The notes: generated from the sequence alone by a model not told the origin. DNA of 64,000 nt from JAIEPW01 sp964471915 (GCA_964471915.1 CAYYID010000010.1:1-64000); one strand, 5' to 3'. Counted from the first letter of the stretch, positions 30,176-39,446 are shown. Numbers and translations: made by a program.

Positions 30176-33067
30176 CTACTTGAGCGCCGCGAGTTCCTTC
30201 TTCGCTTCCGCCAGCGCGGGCAGCCCCGCGTCGGCGTCCTTCCACAGGGCGAGGAACGCTTCGTACGCCTTGCGCGCGCCCGCTACATCCCCGCTCTTCG
30301 CGGTGGCGCGAGCGAGGCCGAGTTGCGCGAGCGGCACCAGAATTGCGTCCGACCAGTAGACCTCGCGGTGCTTCACGATCGACTGGAACGCGGCGGCGGC
30401 TTCGGCGTGCCGGCCAGCGTTCGCCAGCGCCGTCGCGCGCAGATACACCGGGAACGCATACACCCGGTCGAAGCGCTTGGCGGGCTGGAGCCCGTCGATG
30501 GCCGCCTGCCAGGCGCCGCGCTGGACGTCGATGGCCGCTTGCGCGGTGGGAAGGTGCAGTTCGTTGTTCAAGGTATCGTCGGGAAAGTCCTTGCGGGTGT
30601 CTTCCAGCAGCTTCCGGGCGCCGCTTGCATCGCCGCACAAACCCAGGGCCACGGCGGCGGACGTCAGGGTCTGCGTGTCGCGATCGAGCGTCAGGGCCTC
30701 CCGCGCCACGCTGCGCGCCGCGGGGCAGTTGCCGGTCGCGGCGGCGGCCGTCGCTTCCGTCACCAGCGTCCCCGCCGCGAAGTTCGGCAAGTCCCGTTGC
30801 CGCGCCATCTCCGCCGCCTTGCGCCGGAACTCGGACGCCTTCTGCCGCTGGCCCCGGTTGTCGGCTTGCAGCGCCTGCTCCGGCAGGCACTTGTACTCCA
30901 CCCCATTCCCGGACGCCCATTGCAGTTCCTTCGCTTCGGTAGCCGGATCGCCTTCGAGATAGGCGATCCGCAGCAGCCCCAGGTGCGAATCGGTGGAGCC
31001 GATGCGCATGCCGATCGCTTTCTGTGCTACTTCCTTGGCCTCGGCGAAGCGGTTGAGCTGGGTGAACGTCTGCACCAGGTTCGTGTACGAGACCGCCGAC
31101 CGCGGCTCCAGGCGCATGGCGCCCTGATACGCCTGCACCGCCTGCTCCAGTTCGCCGCCTTCGGAATAGACCGTGCCCATGTTGACCACGGGCGTGAGGT
31201 CGCGCGGATAGGTCGCGGCGTAGAGCTGATACGTCTCCAGCATTTTCGTCCGGTCCCGCGTCACGGAGTCGTTGTATCGTGCCGTGACATACAGGCGCTC
31301 GCGCTCGCTCACGCGGTCCACCAGCGCGTAAGCTTTCTTGGCGAACTCGCGGGCCTTGGTCCGCTCCCCGGCGTTGCTGTAAACCACCGCCATGCGCGCG
31401 TACGCCATGGCGAAGTTGGGGTCCAGCTTGACGGCGCGTTCGTAGAACGGAATCGCCGTCAGCCACAGTCCCTGGCTCTTCTGCGCCTCACCCAGCGAAT
31501 ACGACTTGAACGCCTCCAGGGACCCGGTGGTCGCCTGCTTGAACTCGTAATTCAGCTTCTGGATGGAGGCCAGCGACTCGCCGAGCCGCGCGCGCAGGCT
31601 GGACGCCGCCGTGGACAGCGCCTTCAGCACATGCTCCTTATCCTCGGATTCTACTTGCTCCCGCGCCAGCGTTTCGCCCGTCGAGCAGTTGACGGCTTCC
31701 AGCGTGACCACGAACATCTTGCCCAGGCTCCCGATGGAGCCCGCGATCATCGCCTTGTGCGCGTCGCGCTCGCAGATCTCGCGGGCGATGCCGTGCGTCA
31801 GCTTCTCGTCGGGCGCGCGGCCCGTCAACTTGAGCGCGCCGCGCACCTCGCCTTCGGACTTGATCTTCAGAAACGGCGACTGCTCCAGTTGGATGGCCAG
31901 CGCCTGCTTCAGAGCGCCGTCGAACACGGTTTCGCCGGTCGTGTTGTTGAAGTCGGCCAGCACCACGATGTCGCGGTCCGAGAGCTTGGCCGCCGGCGCG
32001 GCGGGACGGCGCGTAAAGTAGAGCCCCGCGGCGATTGCCAGGATCACGGCCCCCGCGGCGGCGGCGTACTTGATCCACCCCGCGCGAGCCGCGGGCGCCG
32101 GCGGGACGCTGTCTGGCATCACGCTGGCGGAGTTCACGCTGGCCACGGACACGGGAGCCGCCGGAGTCGCGATTACCGTGCGGCTGGTGCTCGCCGGCAG
32201 GCTGGAGCCGCTCAGTTCGCGTTCCGCGGCCTTCAGCGCGTCCCGCAATTCCGCGGCCGAGGCGTAGCGCGCCTCGCGGTCCTTCTCGAGCGTCCGCGCC
32301 ACCGCGCGCTCGAACGCTTCACTGACGTTCGCGTTGTACTCCCGCAGCGGCCGGGGCGTGCGGGTGAACAAGGCCTCCAGAATCGCCCCGCTCGACGTGC
32401 CCGAAAACGGCGGCTCGCCGGCCGCCATCTCGTACAGCACCACTCCCAGGCTCCACTGGTCCGTACGCGCGTCCACCTGCTGGCCCCGCGCCTGTTCGGG
32501 CGACATGTAGGCGTACGTGCCCATCGTGGTGCCCAGCGTCGTCAGGGTGTCGCCGAAGGGCTTGGTCTCGTCGATCCGGCCGTCCGGCGCCACCAGCTTG
32601 GCCAGCCCGAAGTCGAGAATCTTCGCGTGCCCCCGCGCAGTGATGAAAATGTTGGCCGGCTTCAAGTCGCGGTGGATGATGCCCTTGGAGTGCGCGAAGT
32701 CGATGGCGTCGGCCATCTCGATCGCCAGCGGCAGCAGCTTCGCCAGGTCCAGGGCGCGGCCGTTGAGGTGATCCTTCAACGTCGCGCCCTCCAGGAGTTC
32801 CATCACCAGGAAGGGCCGCCCGCCCGATTCGCCGATGTCGTAAATCGGGCAGATGTTGGGGTGACTCAACGCCGAGGACGCCCGCGCCTCCCGCTGGAAC
32901 CGCTCCCGCGAGGCCTGATCGAGAAACGTCTCCTCCGGCAGCACCTTGAGCGCGACCTCGCGGCCCAGCCGCGAATCGCGCGCCTTGTAGACCTGCCCCA
33001 TCCCGCCGACGCCGATCGAGGCAAGAATCTCGTAGGGTCCCAACAACGTTCCCGGCGCAAGCAGCAT
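30176..33067 (-). CDS. Ser/Thr protein kinase with transmembrane helix and periplasmic TPR domain
   Basis: 963 residues. The cytoplasmic kinase domain (about 11-275) has GVGGMGQVY, Lys41, HRDLKPAN (D134) and DFGLAKL (D152). A Thr/Ser/Pro linker leads to one membrane helix (about 327-347), then a beta domain of the FlgO/adenylate-cyclase-associated type (DRDIVVLADFNNTTGETVFDGAL) and a long TPR array (about 480-955). This architecture is common in Acidobacteriota and Myxococcota. It overlaps nothing. xseA begins 22 bases after it in the same direction. Confidence 0.95.
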   Translation of the reverse strand: MLLAPGTLLGPYEILASIGVGGMGQVYKARDSRLGREVALKVLPEETFLDQASRERFQREARASSALSHPNICPIYDIGESGGRPFLVMELLEGATLKDHLNGRALDLAKLLPLAIEMADAIDFAHSKGIIHRDLKPANIFITARGHAKILDFGLAKLVAPDGRIDETKPFGDTLTTLGTTMGTYAYMSPEQARGQQVDARTDQWSLGVVLYEMAAGEPPFSGTSSGAILEALFTRTPRPLREYNANVSEAFERAVARTLEKDREARYASAAELRDALKAAERELSGSSLPASTSRTVIATPAAPVSVASVNSASVMPDSVPPAPAARAGWIKYAAAAGAVILAIAAGLYFTRRPAAPAAKLSDRDIVVLADFNNTTGETVFDGALKQALAIQLEQSPFLKIKSEGEVRGALKLTGRAPDEKLTHGIAREICERDAHKAMIAGSIGSLGKMFVVTLEAVNCSTGETLAREQVESEDKEHVLKALSTAASSLRARLGESLASIQKLNYEFKQATTGSLEAFKSYSLGEAQKSQGLWLTAIPFYERAVKLDPNFAMAYARMAVVYSNAGERTKAREFAKKAYALVDRVSERERLYVTARYNDSVTRDRTKMLETYQLYAATYPRDLTPVVNMGTVYSEGGELEQAVQAYQGAMRLEPRSAVSYTNLVQTFTQLNRFAEAKEVAQKAIGMRIGSTDSHLGLLRIAYLEGDPATEAKELQWASGNGVEYKCLPEQALQADNRGQRQKASEFRRKAAEMARQRDLPNFAAGTLVTEATAAAATGNCPAARSVAREALTLDRDTQTLTSAAVALGLCGDASGARKLLEDTRKDFPDDTLNNELHLPTAQAAIDVQRGAWQAAIDGLQPAKRFDRVYAFPVYLRATALANAGRHAEAAAAFQSIVKHREVYWSDAILVPLAQLGLARATAKSGDVAGARKAYEAFLALWKDADAGLPALAEAKKELAALK

Positions 33068-33118
33068 GAGTGTTGTGAGTTTACCAGAGTACAGGCGGCG
33101 TTCCCGCCACGCGGTTGC

Positions 33119-33730
33119 CTAAACCAGGATCACGTGCAGCTCGCCCGGCCCGTGGACCCCGCGCACCAGGATCAGCTCGATATCCGCCGTGCGGCTGGGC
33201 CCGGTGATCAGCACCATGGCGCTGGAATCCGCGAGCGGCTGCGGGCGCACCAGAAACAGCTCGTCCAGCCCGGTGAGCAGGCGATCCTTCGCCAGCACCG
33301 CGATGTGGACCGGGGGCAGCAGCGACAGCAGCCGGCCCTCGGCCTCGCTGGCGAACACCGCCAGCGTGCCGGTGTCGGCCAGGCCGTAGTCCGCCGCCGT
33401 GATGCCGGCATCCACCGAGGCCGCAACTTCGCGGGCGTCGGTCCAGGAGCGGTCGCCCGGCAGATCCAGTTCGGCGAGCAGCGGCGAGCGGGATAGCGCG
33501 GCGGACCGGCCCGCGAGGATGCCCTCGACGATCGCCCGCCCGGATCCGGGAGACTCCGCGACGTGGAGCCGCGCCGCCAGCGCCTCCAGCGCGTGTCCGA
33601 ACGATGCGATAAGCCCGGCGAGGTCCGGAGCGGGCGGTGTCAGCACCGGCGCGGGCGGCGGCGGCACGCTCTGGCCGGCGTTCCGGCCCAGCGCGGTGCG
33701 GATCTTGTGCAGCACGTGCTCGCGCGACAC
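33119..33730 (-). CDS. lutC: LutC/YkgG family lactate utilisation protein (LUD domain)
   Basis: 203 residues from a GTG that directly abuts the TAA of lutB. C-terminal LUD domain with the motif ADYGLADTGTLAVFAS and TGPSRTADIELILVRGVHGP. It is the third component of the LutABC L-lactate oxidation complex. Last gene of the phzF-lutA-lutB-lutC operon. A Pro-rich stretch occurs at about 22-35. Confidence 0.93.
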   Translation of the reverse strand: MSREHVLHKIRTALGRNAGQSVPPPPAPVLTPPAPDLAGLIASFGHALEALAARLHVAESPGSGRAIVEGILAGRSAALSRSPLLAELDLPGDRSWTDAREVAASVDAGITAADYGLADTGTLAVFASEAEGRLLSLLPPVHIAVLAKDRLLTGLDELFLVRPQPLADSSAMVLITGPSRTADIELILVRGVHGPGELHVILV

Positions 33731-35131
33731 TTACCGCCCCCCCTGGCGCTCACGCCACAGTTCGCGGAAGCTGCGCGGCGCGAGCGCGGGCAAGTCGCGC
33801 TCCGCGGTCCACGCGCTGAGCGGGCCCAGCCAGCGCGACGCCGGTTGCGTCCAGCCGCCCGCATCCGTCAGGCCCCGCGCCACGGTGGCGGCTTTCTCAT
33901 AGCTCCGCGGATGGCGCATCAACCAGGCCCACAGCCGGAACGCGGTGCGTTGGGCCGGATCCGGACGCTCGGCGGCGGTTTCGGCGCGCAACTCCAGCAG
34001 GATGCGCGGAATGTCGATCTTCACGGGACACACGGCGCCGCACGCCCCGCACAGGCTCGACGCGTCCGGCAGCCACGGCTCCTGCGCGCGGCCCATGAAC
34101 TGCGGCGTCAGGATCGCGCCGATGGGTCCCGAGTAGACCCACGGGTAGTTGTGCCCGCCGATCTTCCGGTACACGGGACAGTGGTTCAGGCACGCCCCGC
34201 AGCGGATGCACGCCAGCGATTCGCGCTTGCCGCGGTCGGCGAGCACGCGCGTGCGGCCGTTGTCGAGCAGGATCAGGTGGAAGGCGCGCGGGCCGTCGAC
34301 TTCGGCGGCGCGCCGGGGTCCGGCGAGCACCGACGTGTACACCGACAGCGCCTGTCCTGTAGCGCTGCGCGCCAGCAGTTTCAGAAACACGGCCAGATCC
34401 ACCGCGCGCGGGATCACCTTCTCGATCCCCGCGATGGCGACGTGCACCGGCGGCGCGGAGCTGGAAAGACGGCCGTTGCCTTCGTTCTCGACGATCACGA
34501 TCGCGCCGGAGTCCGCAATCAGGAAGTTCGCGCCGGTGATCCCAATCCCCGCCCGCAGGAACATCTCGCGCAGCACTTTGCGGGCCAGCGCGGTCTGGCG
34601 CGGGATCTCGGTATCGCGCGGGACCCCCAGTTTGGCGCTGAACAGGTCCGCGACGTCTTCGCGCGTTTTGTGCAGCGCGGGCGCGATGATGTGGTACGGC
34701 TTCTCGTTGCCGAGTTGCAAGATGTACTCGCCCAGATCCGTCTCCACGGCTTCGATGCCGGCCTCGGCCAGCCGCTCATTGAGATGGATCTCCTCGGTGG
34801 TCATGGACTTCGACTTGACGGCGAGCTGCGCGCCGCACTCCCGCGCCAGCCGGGTGACGATCTCCGCGGCTTCGGCGCCGTCGCGGGCCCAGTGCACCAC
34901 GCCGCCGAGCGCCGTCACTTTCGTTTCGAGCTGCTCCAGGTAGTGATCCAGGTTCTCGAGCGTGTGCTGCTTGATGGCGCGGGCGCGCTCGCGGAGTTCC
35001 TCGAACTCCGGCAGCAGCGCCTTCGCGGCGCGGCGATTCTCCACCAGGCGGCCGGTGGCCGAGAAGATGGCGAGCTGCAGCTTCGCGTCCGAAACCGTCT
35101 GGCGGATGGCGGGATGGGGAGCTTCCGGCAT
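33731..35131 (-). CDS. lutB: LutB iron-sulfur lactate oxidation protein
   Basis: 466 residues from ATG 35131; a longer frame overlaps lutA out of register and is not used. An N-terminal LUD domain (about 60-290) is followed by two ferredoxin-type 4Fe-4S clusters, CIRCGACLNHCP and CGACGAVCPVKIDIP. This is the electron-transfer component of LutABC in the cytoplasm, probably feeding the respiratory chain. It starts two bases after lutA. Confidence 0.95.
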   Translation of the reverse strand: MPEAPHPAIRQTVSDAKLQLAIFSATGRLVENRRAAKALLPEFEELRERARAIKQHTLENLDHYLEQLETKVTALGGVVHWARDGAEAAEIVTRLARECGAQLAVKSKSMTTEEIHLNERLAEAGIEAVETDLGEYILQLGNEKPYHIIAPALHKTREDVADLFSAKLGVPRDTEIPRQTALARKVLREMFLRAGIGITGANFLIADSGAIVIVENEGNGRLSSSAPPVHVAIAGIEKVIPRAVDLAVFLKLLARSATGQALSVYTSVLAGPRRAAEVDGPRAFHLILLDNGRTRVLADRGKRESLACIRCGACLNHCPVYRKIGGHNYPWVYSGPIGAILTPQFMGRAQEPWLPDASSLCGACGAVCPVKIDIPRILLELRAETAAERPDPAQRTAFRLWAWLMRHPRSYEKAATVARGLTDAGGWTQPASRWLGPLSAWTAERDLPALAPRSFRELWRERQGGR

Positions 35132-35133
35132 GG

Positions 35134-35832
35134 CTAGCGCGCCGCGAGCACCTCCGCCAGATGCACCGCCCGTACCGGGGATCCGGCGCGGCGCAGTGTG
35201 CCACTGAGTTGGAGGAGGCACCCCGAGTCGATCGAGATTAGTGTGTCCGCCCCCGTGCGCGCAATGGACTCGAGCTTGGTGCGACCCATCGCCGACGAGA
35301 CCTCCGGGAACTTCACCGAGAACGTTCCGCCGAAGCCGCAGCACTCTTCCGCGAGATCCATTTCGCGGAGTTCCAGGTCCCGCACGCGCGCCAGCAGGCG
35401 CCGCGGCGCGGACTTCACGCCCATTTCGCGGAGCGCGTGGCAGGAGTCATGATAGGTCGCGACCGCCGGGAACCGCGCGCCCAGGTCCTCCACGCCCACG
35501 ACGTCCGTGAGAAACGTCGCGAACTCGTGGACCCTCCCGCTCAGCTCCTTCGCATCCGAGAGGACCTCCGGCAGATGATGCGCCAGCATCGAGGCGCAGG
35601 ATCCCGAGGGCACCACGATGTGCTCGGCGTCCGCGAAGACCCGCGCGAAGTGCCGCGCCACCGCGCGCGCCTCGTCGCGATAGCCGGCGTTGAACGCGGG
35701 CTGGCCGCAGCAGGTTTGCGCCTCGCGGAACTCTACCGTGCAGCCCGCGCGCTCCAGCACCTCCGCCATCGCCAGGCCCGTGCGCGGGAAGAACTGATCC
35801 ACCAGGCACGTCACGAAGATCGAGACGCGCAT
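35134..35832 (-). CDS. lutA: LutA CCG-domain iron-sulfur protein
   Basis: 232 residues with the paired Cys-rich CCG motifs of the heterodisulfide-reductase/GlpC family: CCGQPAFNAG (about 41-50) and CCGFGGTFS (about 163-171), with CLVD and SGCLLQ segments nearby. LutA is the presumed catalytic part of lactate dehydrogenation. It begins three bases after phzF stops. Confidence 0.95.
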   Translation of the reverse strand: MRVSIFVTCLVDQFFPRTGLAMAEVLERAGCTVEFREAQTCCGQPAFNAGYRDEARAVARHFARVFADAEHIVVPSGSCASMLAHHLPEVLSDAKELSGRVHEFATFLTDVVGVEDLGARFPAVATYHDSCHALREMGVKSAPRRLLARVRDLELREMDLAEECCGFGGTFSVKFPEVSSAMGRTKLESIARTGADTLISIDSGCLLQLSGTLRRAGSPVRAVHLAEVLAAR

Positions 35833-35835
35833 GGC

Positions 35836-36615
35836 CTAAAGGGAGATCCGCCCTTCGAGGAAGAAGAACGCGCGGCCGGCGATGAACACGCGCTCGCCGC
35901 GATCCTCGCACCACAGCTCGCCGCCGCGTTCGGAGACCTGCCGGGCCGTCAGTTTGGTCTTGTCCAGGCGGCGCGACCAGTACGGAATCAGCGTGCAGTG
36001 CGCGGAGCCGGTGACCGGATCCTCGGGTACGCCCTTGGCCGGCGCGAAAAAGCGCGACACGAAGTCGACATCCTTGCCGGGCGCGGTGACGATCACCGCG
36101 AAGCGGTCCACCGCGGCCAGCAGGTGGAGGTCGGGCTGCAGCGAGCGGACATCGACTTCGTTGCGGTACACCACCAGGTAATCGCGCGCGCCGAGCACGG
36201 TCTCCGGCTGCGTGCCGAGCGCGTCAATCAGCCGCGGATGCACGGGCACGGGTCCCGGCGGACGGGAGGGAAAATCGAGGCGCAGCAGGCCGTCCTGCCG
36301 TTCGACCAGCAGTTCGCCGCTCTTGGTGTCGAACGCCACGCGGTCGCCGGTGTGTCCAAGCCGTTCGAACAGCACCGCGGCGGAGGCCAGGGTCGCGTGG
36401 CCGCAGAGGTCCACTTCGACTTTGGGCGTGAACCAGCGTAGATGGTAGCGGTCGCCGTGCGGGATGAAGAACGCGGTTTCGGCCAGGTTGTTCTCCATGG
36501 CGATGGCTTGCATCTGCTCGTCGGGGAGCCACGCGTCGAGCGGGCAAACGGCGGCGGGGTTTCCGGTGAACGGGCGCGAGGCGAATGCGTCCACCTGAAA
36601 CACGGGGATGGTCAT
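35836..36615 (-). CDS. PhzF-family isomerase/epimerase
   Basis: 259 residues with the diaminopimelate-epimerase-like double fold. The motif FTGNPAAVCPL (about 16-26), ENNLAETAFF with the conserved acidic residue (about 41-50), DLCGHATLAS (about 69-78) and GVPEDPVTGSAHC (about 196-208) are all present. It heads the lut operon, three bases before lutA, so a substrate linked to lactate or hydroxy-acid metabolism is conceivable. The specific reaction is unknown. Confidence 0.92.
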   Translation of the reverse strand: MTIPVFQVDAFASRPFTGNPAAVCPLDAWLPDEQMQAIAMENNLAETAFFIPHGDRYHLRWFTPKVEVDLCGHATLASAAVLFERLGHTGDRVAFDTKSGELLVERQDGLLRLDFPSRPPGPVPVHPRLIDALGTQPETVLGARDYLVVYRNEVDVRSLQPDLHLLAAVDRFAVIVTAPGKDVDFVSRFFAPAKGVPEDPVTGSAHCTLIPYWSRRLDKTKLTARQVSERGGELWCEDRGERVFIAGRAFFFLEGRISL

Positions 36616-36617
36616 GC

Positions 36618-36816
36618 CTTAGTGTAGCGTTCCGGGCTCACCGCTCCACCGTAGATCGCGAAGGCGCAGACTTTGGCCCTCGCCTGCCGGCGGGGGCTCC
36701 AGTTCGATTCGGTGGCATTGGCTCTGTTACAGCCCCGCCAATAGCCCGAGTTCAAAGTTACCCATGCGCCCATCCGGACAGTCCATGACCTTCAACGGAG
36801 CGGCAAGCCAGGGATC
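36618..36816. other. Intergenic region with no recognised gene
   Basis: About 200 bases between phzF and a small unknown gene. Short ORFs overlap it but have no ribosome site or family. A TTCGATTC string near 36703 resembles a tRNA T loop, but flanking stems do not pair. Confidence 0.5.
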
Positions 36817-37092
36817 CTAGTGAACCCCGCCTAGCCCGGAACGATGGCGCTCATGATCGACGAGGTTGTCGAAAATCGCCAGGACCCGCTTGCGGTACTC
36901 GTACAGCCGGCGGAGGTTCGCGCAAAACTGCGGGTCATGCTTTTCGCGCTTGAACCACTTGTCGACCAACTTCTTGGGAAGGTCGATATCGCGGCGCAGC
37001 TTTTCGGCCGAGTGCCCGCGCAGGAACAGCCCGTAGAACAAGGCCGCCTCGCGCTGGGGCGCCAACGGATCGAGTTCGTCGCGAATCGTCAT
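36817..37092 (-). CDS. Small helical protein of unknown function
   Basis: 91 residues from ATG 37092, chosen because a good promoter sits just upstream of it and the longer frame runs through that promoter. Highly charged and helical: PQREAALFYGLFLRG, then HSAEKLRRDIDLPKKLVDKWF, which could be a helix-turn-helix, then LRRLYEYRKRVLAIFDNLV. No Cys pair or signal peptide. A small DNA-binding or adaptor protein is possible but not shown. Confidence 0.65.
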   Translation of the reverse strand: MTIRDELDPLAPQREAALFYGLFLRGHSAEKLRRDIDLPKKLVDKWFKREKHDPQFCANLRRLYEYRKRVLAIFDNLVDHERHRSGLGGVH

Positions 37093-37135
37093 AAAACCGA
37101 TACAGCTCTGATCGGCAGGCCCTGCCGAAAACAGC

Positions 37136-37164
37136 AGTATAAACACGGCCTGAGTGGTGCGCAA
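37136..37164 (-). promoter_or_regulatory. Promoter of the small helical protein gene
   Basis: On the minus strand TTGCGC (37164-37159) is followed by a 17-base spacer and TATACT (37141-37136). The ATG lies 44 bases downstream of the -10 box. Confidence 0.6.
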
Positions 37165-37182
37165 GTGAATTACAATGGAAAG

Positions 37183-37494
37183 ATGTGGCGCTTGGCGATG
37201 CTGTTACTGGCAGCTTGGGCCGCGCGCGCCGAGGTCTATCCGGGCACCGTGGTGGACACCACCTGCCGCGGTTCCGACCTGCCGAATCACACCCGGGAAT
37301 GCGCGCTGAAGTGCGGGCGCACCGGCTTCGGCGTGGTGCTGGCGGAAGGCCGGTTCCTCAAGTTCGACGAGCAGGGCAACGCGCTGGCGCTGAAGCTGCT
37401 GCGCGCGTCCACGCGCGACAAGGACCTGAAGGCCGCCGTCACCGGGGTGCTGGACGGCCCCGTGCTCAAGGTGCAGGCGATCGAGTGGAAGTAG
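37183..37494 (+). CDS. Small exported protein of unknown function
   Basis: 103 residues with signal peptide 1-16 (WRLAMLLLAAWAARA). The mature part contains TTCRGSDLPNHTRECALKCGRTGFGVVLAEGRFLKF in separated blocks: three Cys near 28, 39 and 43, then a beta strand LKFDEQGNALALKLL and VLDGPVLKVQAIEWK. Known only as a type of conserved acidobacterial secreted protein in my memory, without function. GGAAAG precedes the ATG and TACAAT lies 12 to 7 bases upstream of it. The 3' end overlaps the convergent next gene. Confidence 0.72.
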   Translation: MWRLAMLLLAAWAARAEVYPGTVVDTTCRGSDLPNHTRECALKCGRTGFGVVLAEGRFLKFDEQGNALALKLLRASTRDKDLKAAVTGVLDGPVLKVQAIEWK

Positions 37495-37930
37495 CGATCC
37501 GCGCGCGCAGCCACGCGGGAAAGATCTCCGGGTTCTCCAGCCACACCAGCATCCACGCGGCCATCTCTTCTTTCTCCGCGCGGTGCGCGGGATCCCCGGC
37601 GCGCTGCGCCGCCCAGCGCGCGTGATCCTTCGCCTCGATCACCAGCATCCGGCACAGCGACTCGCGGGCGCGGTCTCCGCTCGTTCGCGCCTCCGCCAGC
37701 TCGCCGTGCAGGTCCATCAGTGTCGCGGCGAGCGCGGCGAAATGCTCCTGCCGCACGCCGTTGACCAGCGGCGCAAGCGGCACGCCGGACTCGCGGAGCA
37801 GCTTACGCAGCCGGCTTTCGCTGATCGGCGCCAGGTCCGCCAGCAGGCGCTCGAACGCCGCGCGGTCCACGCGTTCGAGTCCGCGCGTGAGTCCGGCGAG
37901 CCTATCGCGCTGCGTTGGTTTTCTGGCCAC
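37466..37930 (-). CDS. Hypothetical helical protein
   Basis: 154 residues, nearly all helical, no signal or membrane segment. Contains LESVDRAAFERLLADLAPISESRLRKLLRESG-like segments at the N-terminus and VIEAKDHARWAAQ plus EKEEMAAWMLVWLENPEIFP towards the end. Its start overlaps the end of mltG by 29 bases, so it is likely co-transcribed with ruvX and mltG. The last 29 bases overlap the convergent exported-protein gene. Function unknown. Confidence 0.65.
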   Translation of the reverse strand: MARKPTQRDRLAGLTRGLERVDRAAFERLLADLAPISESRLRKLLRESGVPLAPLVNGVRQEHFAALAATLMDLHGELAEARTSGDRARESLCRMLVIEAKDHARWAAQRAGDPAHRAEKEEMAAWMLVWLENPEIFPAWLRARIATSTRSPAP

Positions 37931-38906
37931 GGCGGTACGCGAAGACAGCCTTGAGGTGGTCCTGAAAGACTTTGGTGAAGGTGTGCGCGCCGGAACCGCC
38001 GGGCTGGGCGACGAAGTACAAGTAGTCGGTGATCGCGGGTTGGGCGGCGGCCTTCAGCGCGGCGAGCCCCGGGTTGGCGATCGGGCCGGGCGGCAGTCCG
38101 GCATGACGGTACGTATTGAACGGGTGCTCGCTCGCCAGATCGGACTTGTACACCGCGCCCTTGTAACGCCCTTCGAGAAGCGCCGCGTAGATCACCGTCG
38201 GGTCGCATTGCAGCAGCATCGCTTTGTCGAGGCGGTTGCGGTAGACGCTTGCGATCAAGGGCCGCTCCGCCGCGACGCCGGTTTCTTTCTCCACCAGCGA
38301 GGCGAGCGTCACCAGTTCGCGCACCGGCTGCTCCGCGCGCACCTGCTTCCAATGGCGGCGGAACTCGCCGGTCATCATGCGGCACAGTTGCGCCGCCGTG
38401 GTGCGCCGCGTCAGGCGGTAGGTGGACGGGAACAGATACCCTTCCAGGTTCCGGGCGCCGGGGTCCAGATCTTTGATCGGCGCGGGATCGGCGGCTGCCT
38501 TGAGGAACTCCGCCTTCGGGATCACGCCGAGCTTCTCCACCGCGGCCGCGATGTCGAACTGATTCGCGCCCTCGGGCACAGTCAGTTCGTAGTAGTGAAC
38601 ATCGCCGTGCACCAGGCGCTCGAACACCGCAAAAGGTGTCGCCGGCCCCGAGAAGCGGTACTCGCCGGCCTGCACGCGCGCATTCCAGCGCAGCGCGCGG
38701 ACTCCGAGGAACTGCCAGCCGTAGCGGACTACGCCGTGCTCGGCCAGGCGCGCCGCGATCGCCGTGGCCGGCGCCCCGCGCTCGACCTCGACGAACACCT
38801 CGCCCGCCGGCGCTGTCCGGGTGAGCGCCAGGCTCGCGGCCACGCCCCCCGCCAGCACCGCCGCGGCTGCCGCCGCGCCGATCGCGAGCTTCGCCCGGCG
38901 CCCCAT
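37902..38906 (-). CDS. mltG: Endolytic murein transglycosylase MltG
   Basis: 334 residues, N-terminal membrane anchor (about 7-28), LysM-like domain (about 35-105) and the YceG catalytic domain with LEGYLFPSTY (154-163), catalytic Glu in LVEKETG (E206), LLQCDPTVIYA, NTYRHAGLPPGPIANPG and YLYFVAQPGGSGAHTFT. Cuts nascent peptidoglycan and so sets glycan length. Start at ATG 38906, overlapping the ruvX stop as TGATG; a TTG at 38909 is the other option. Confidence 0.96.
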   Translation of the reverse strand: MGRRAKLAIGAAAAAAVLAGGVAASLALTRTAPAGEVFVEVERGAPATAIAARLAEHGVVRYGWQFLGVRALRWNARVQAGEYRFSGPATPFAVFERLVHGDVHYYELTVPEGANQFDIAAAVEKLGVIPKAEFLKAAADPAPIKDLDPGARNLEGYLFPSTYRLTRRTTAAQLCRMMTGEFRRHWKQVRAEQPVRELVTLASLVEKETGVAAERPLIASVYRNRLDKAMLLQCDPTVIYAALLEGRYKGAVYKSDLASEHPFNTYRHAGLPPGPIANPGLAALKAAAQPAITDYLYFVAQPGGSGAHTFTKVFQDHLKAVFAYRRGQKTNAAR

Positions 38907-39343
38907 CAACCGGCCTCTCCCGCCGCGTCGGTCAGCGAATCCAGATAGCCTTCGAGCAGGATCACCGCGGCCAGCTTGTCCACGGCCCGCTTGCGCTTCT
39001 CGAGGCTCACGCCGCTTTCCCGCAGCACGCGCTGCGCCTCCACCGTGGTGAGGCGCTCGTCACGGAACTCCACCGGGATCCCCGTGCGTTCCTCGAGGCG
39101 GCCCGCGAACTCGCGCACGTACTCGGCCTGGCGCCCCTCCCGGCCGCTCATGTGCAGCGGATGGCCCACCAGGAACCGGCGGACTTCCTTCTCGGTGGCC
39201 AGCGCGGCCAGCGCGTCCAGATCCGCGCGCAGGTTGCTCCGCTGTAGCGTGTCGAGGCCCTGCGCCGTGATCCCCAAAGGATCGCTCAGCGCGAGCCCGA
39301 TGCGCCTGCGGCCGACGTCCAGCGCCAGTATTCGTCCAAGCAT
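38906..39343 (-). CDS. ruvX: YqgF/RuvX family putative Holliday junction resolvase
   Basis: 145 residues from ATG 39343 with GAGAGA upstream; the longer frame adds an unconserved tail. RNase H-like fold with LALDVGRRRIGLALSD (about 6-21, catalytic Asp9), VGHPLHMSGREG, FRDERLTT and the final Asp motif VDKLAAVILLEGYLD. In E. coli the homologue acts on 16S rRNA 5' processing as well. Coupled to mltG. Confidence 0.94.
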   Translation of the reverse strand: MLGRILALDVGRRRIGLALSDPLGITAQGLDTLQRSNLRADLDALAALATEKEVRRFLVGHPLHMSGREGRQAEYVREFAGRLEERTGIPVEFRDERLTTVEAQRVLRESGVSLEKRKRAVDKLAAVILLEGYLDSLTDAAGEAG

Positions 39344-39446
39344 CTTGCGGTTCTCTCTCAGTATAGGTGGCGCTGTCATTGCAGCGTCAGGATTGTCATC
39401 GCGGAGAACCAGCATGCTAGATTACTGAGCAGGGCGGACACTAAAG

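Noticed and set aside
36685..36730. Possible tRNA relic near TTCGATTC in the gap after phzF
   Set aside because: The flanking bases do not form a T stem and no acceptor or anticodon arm can be drawn.
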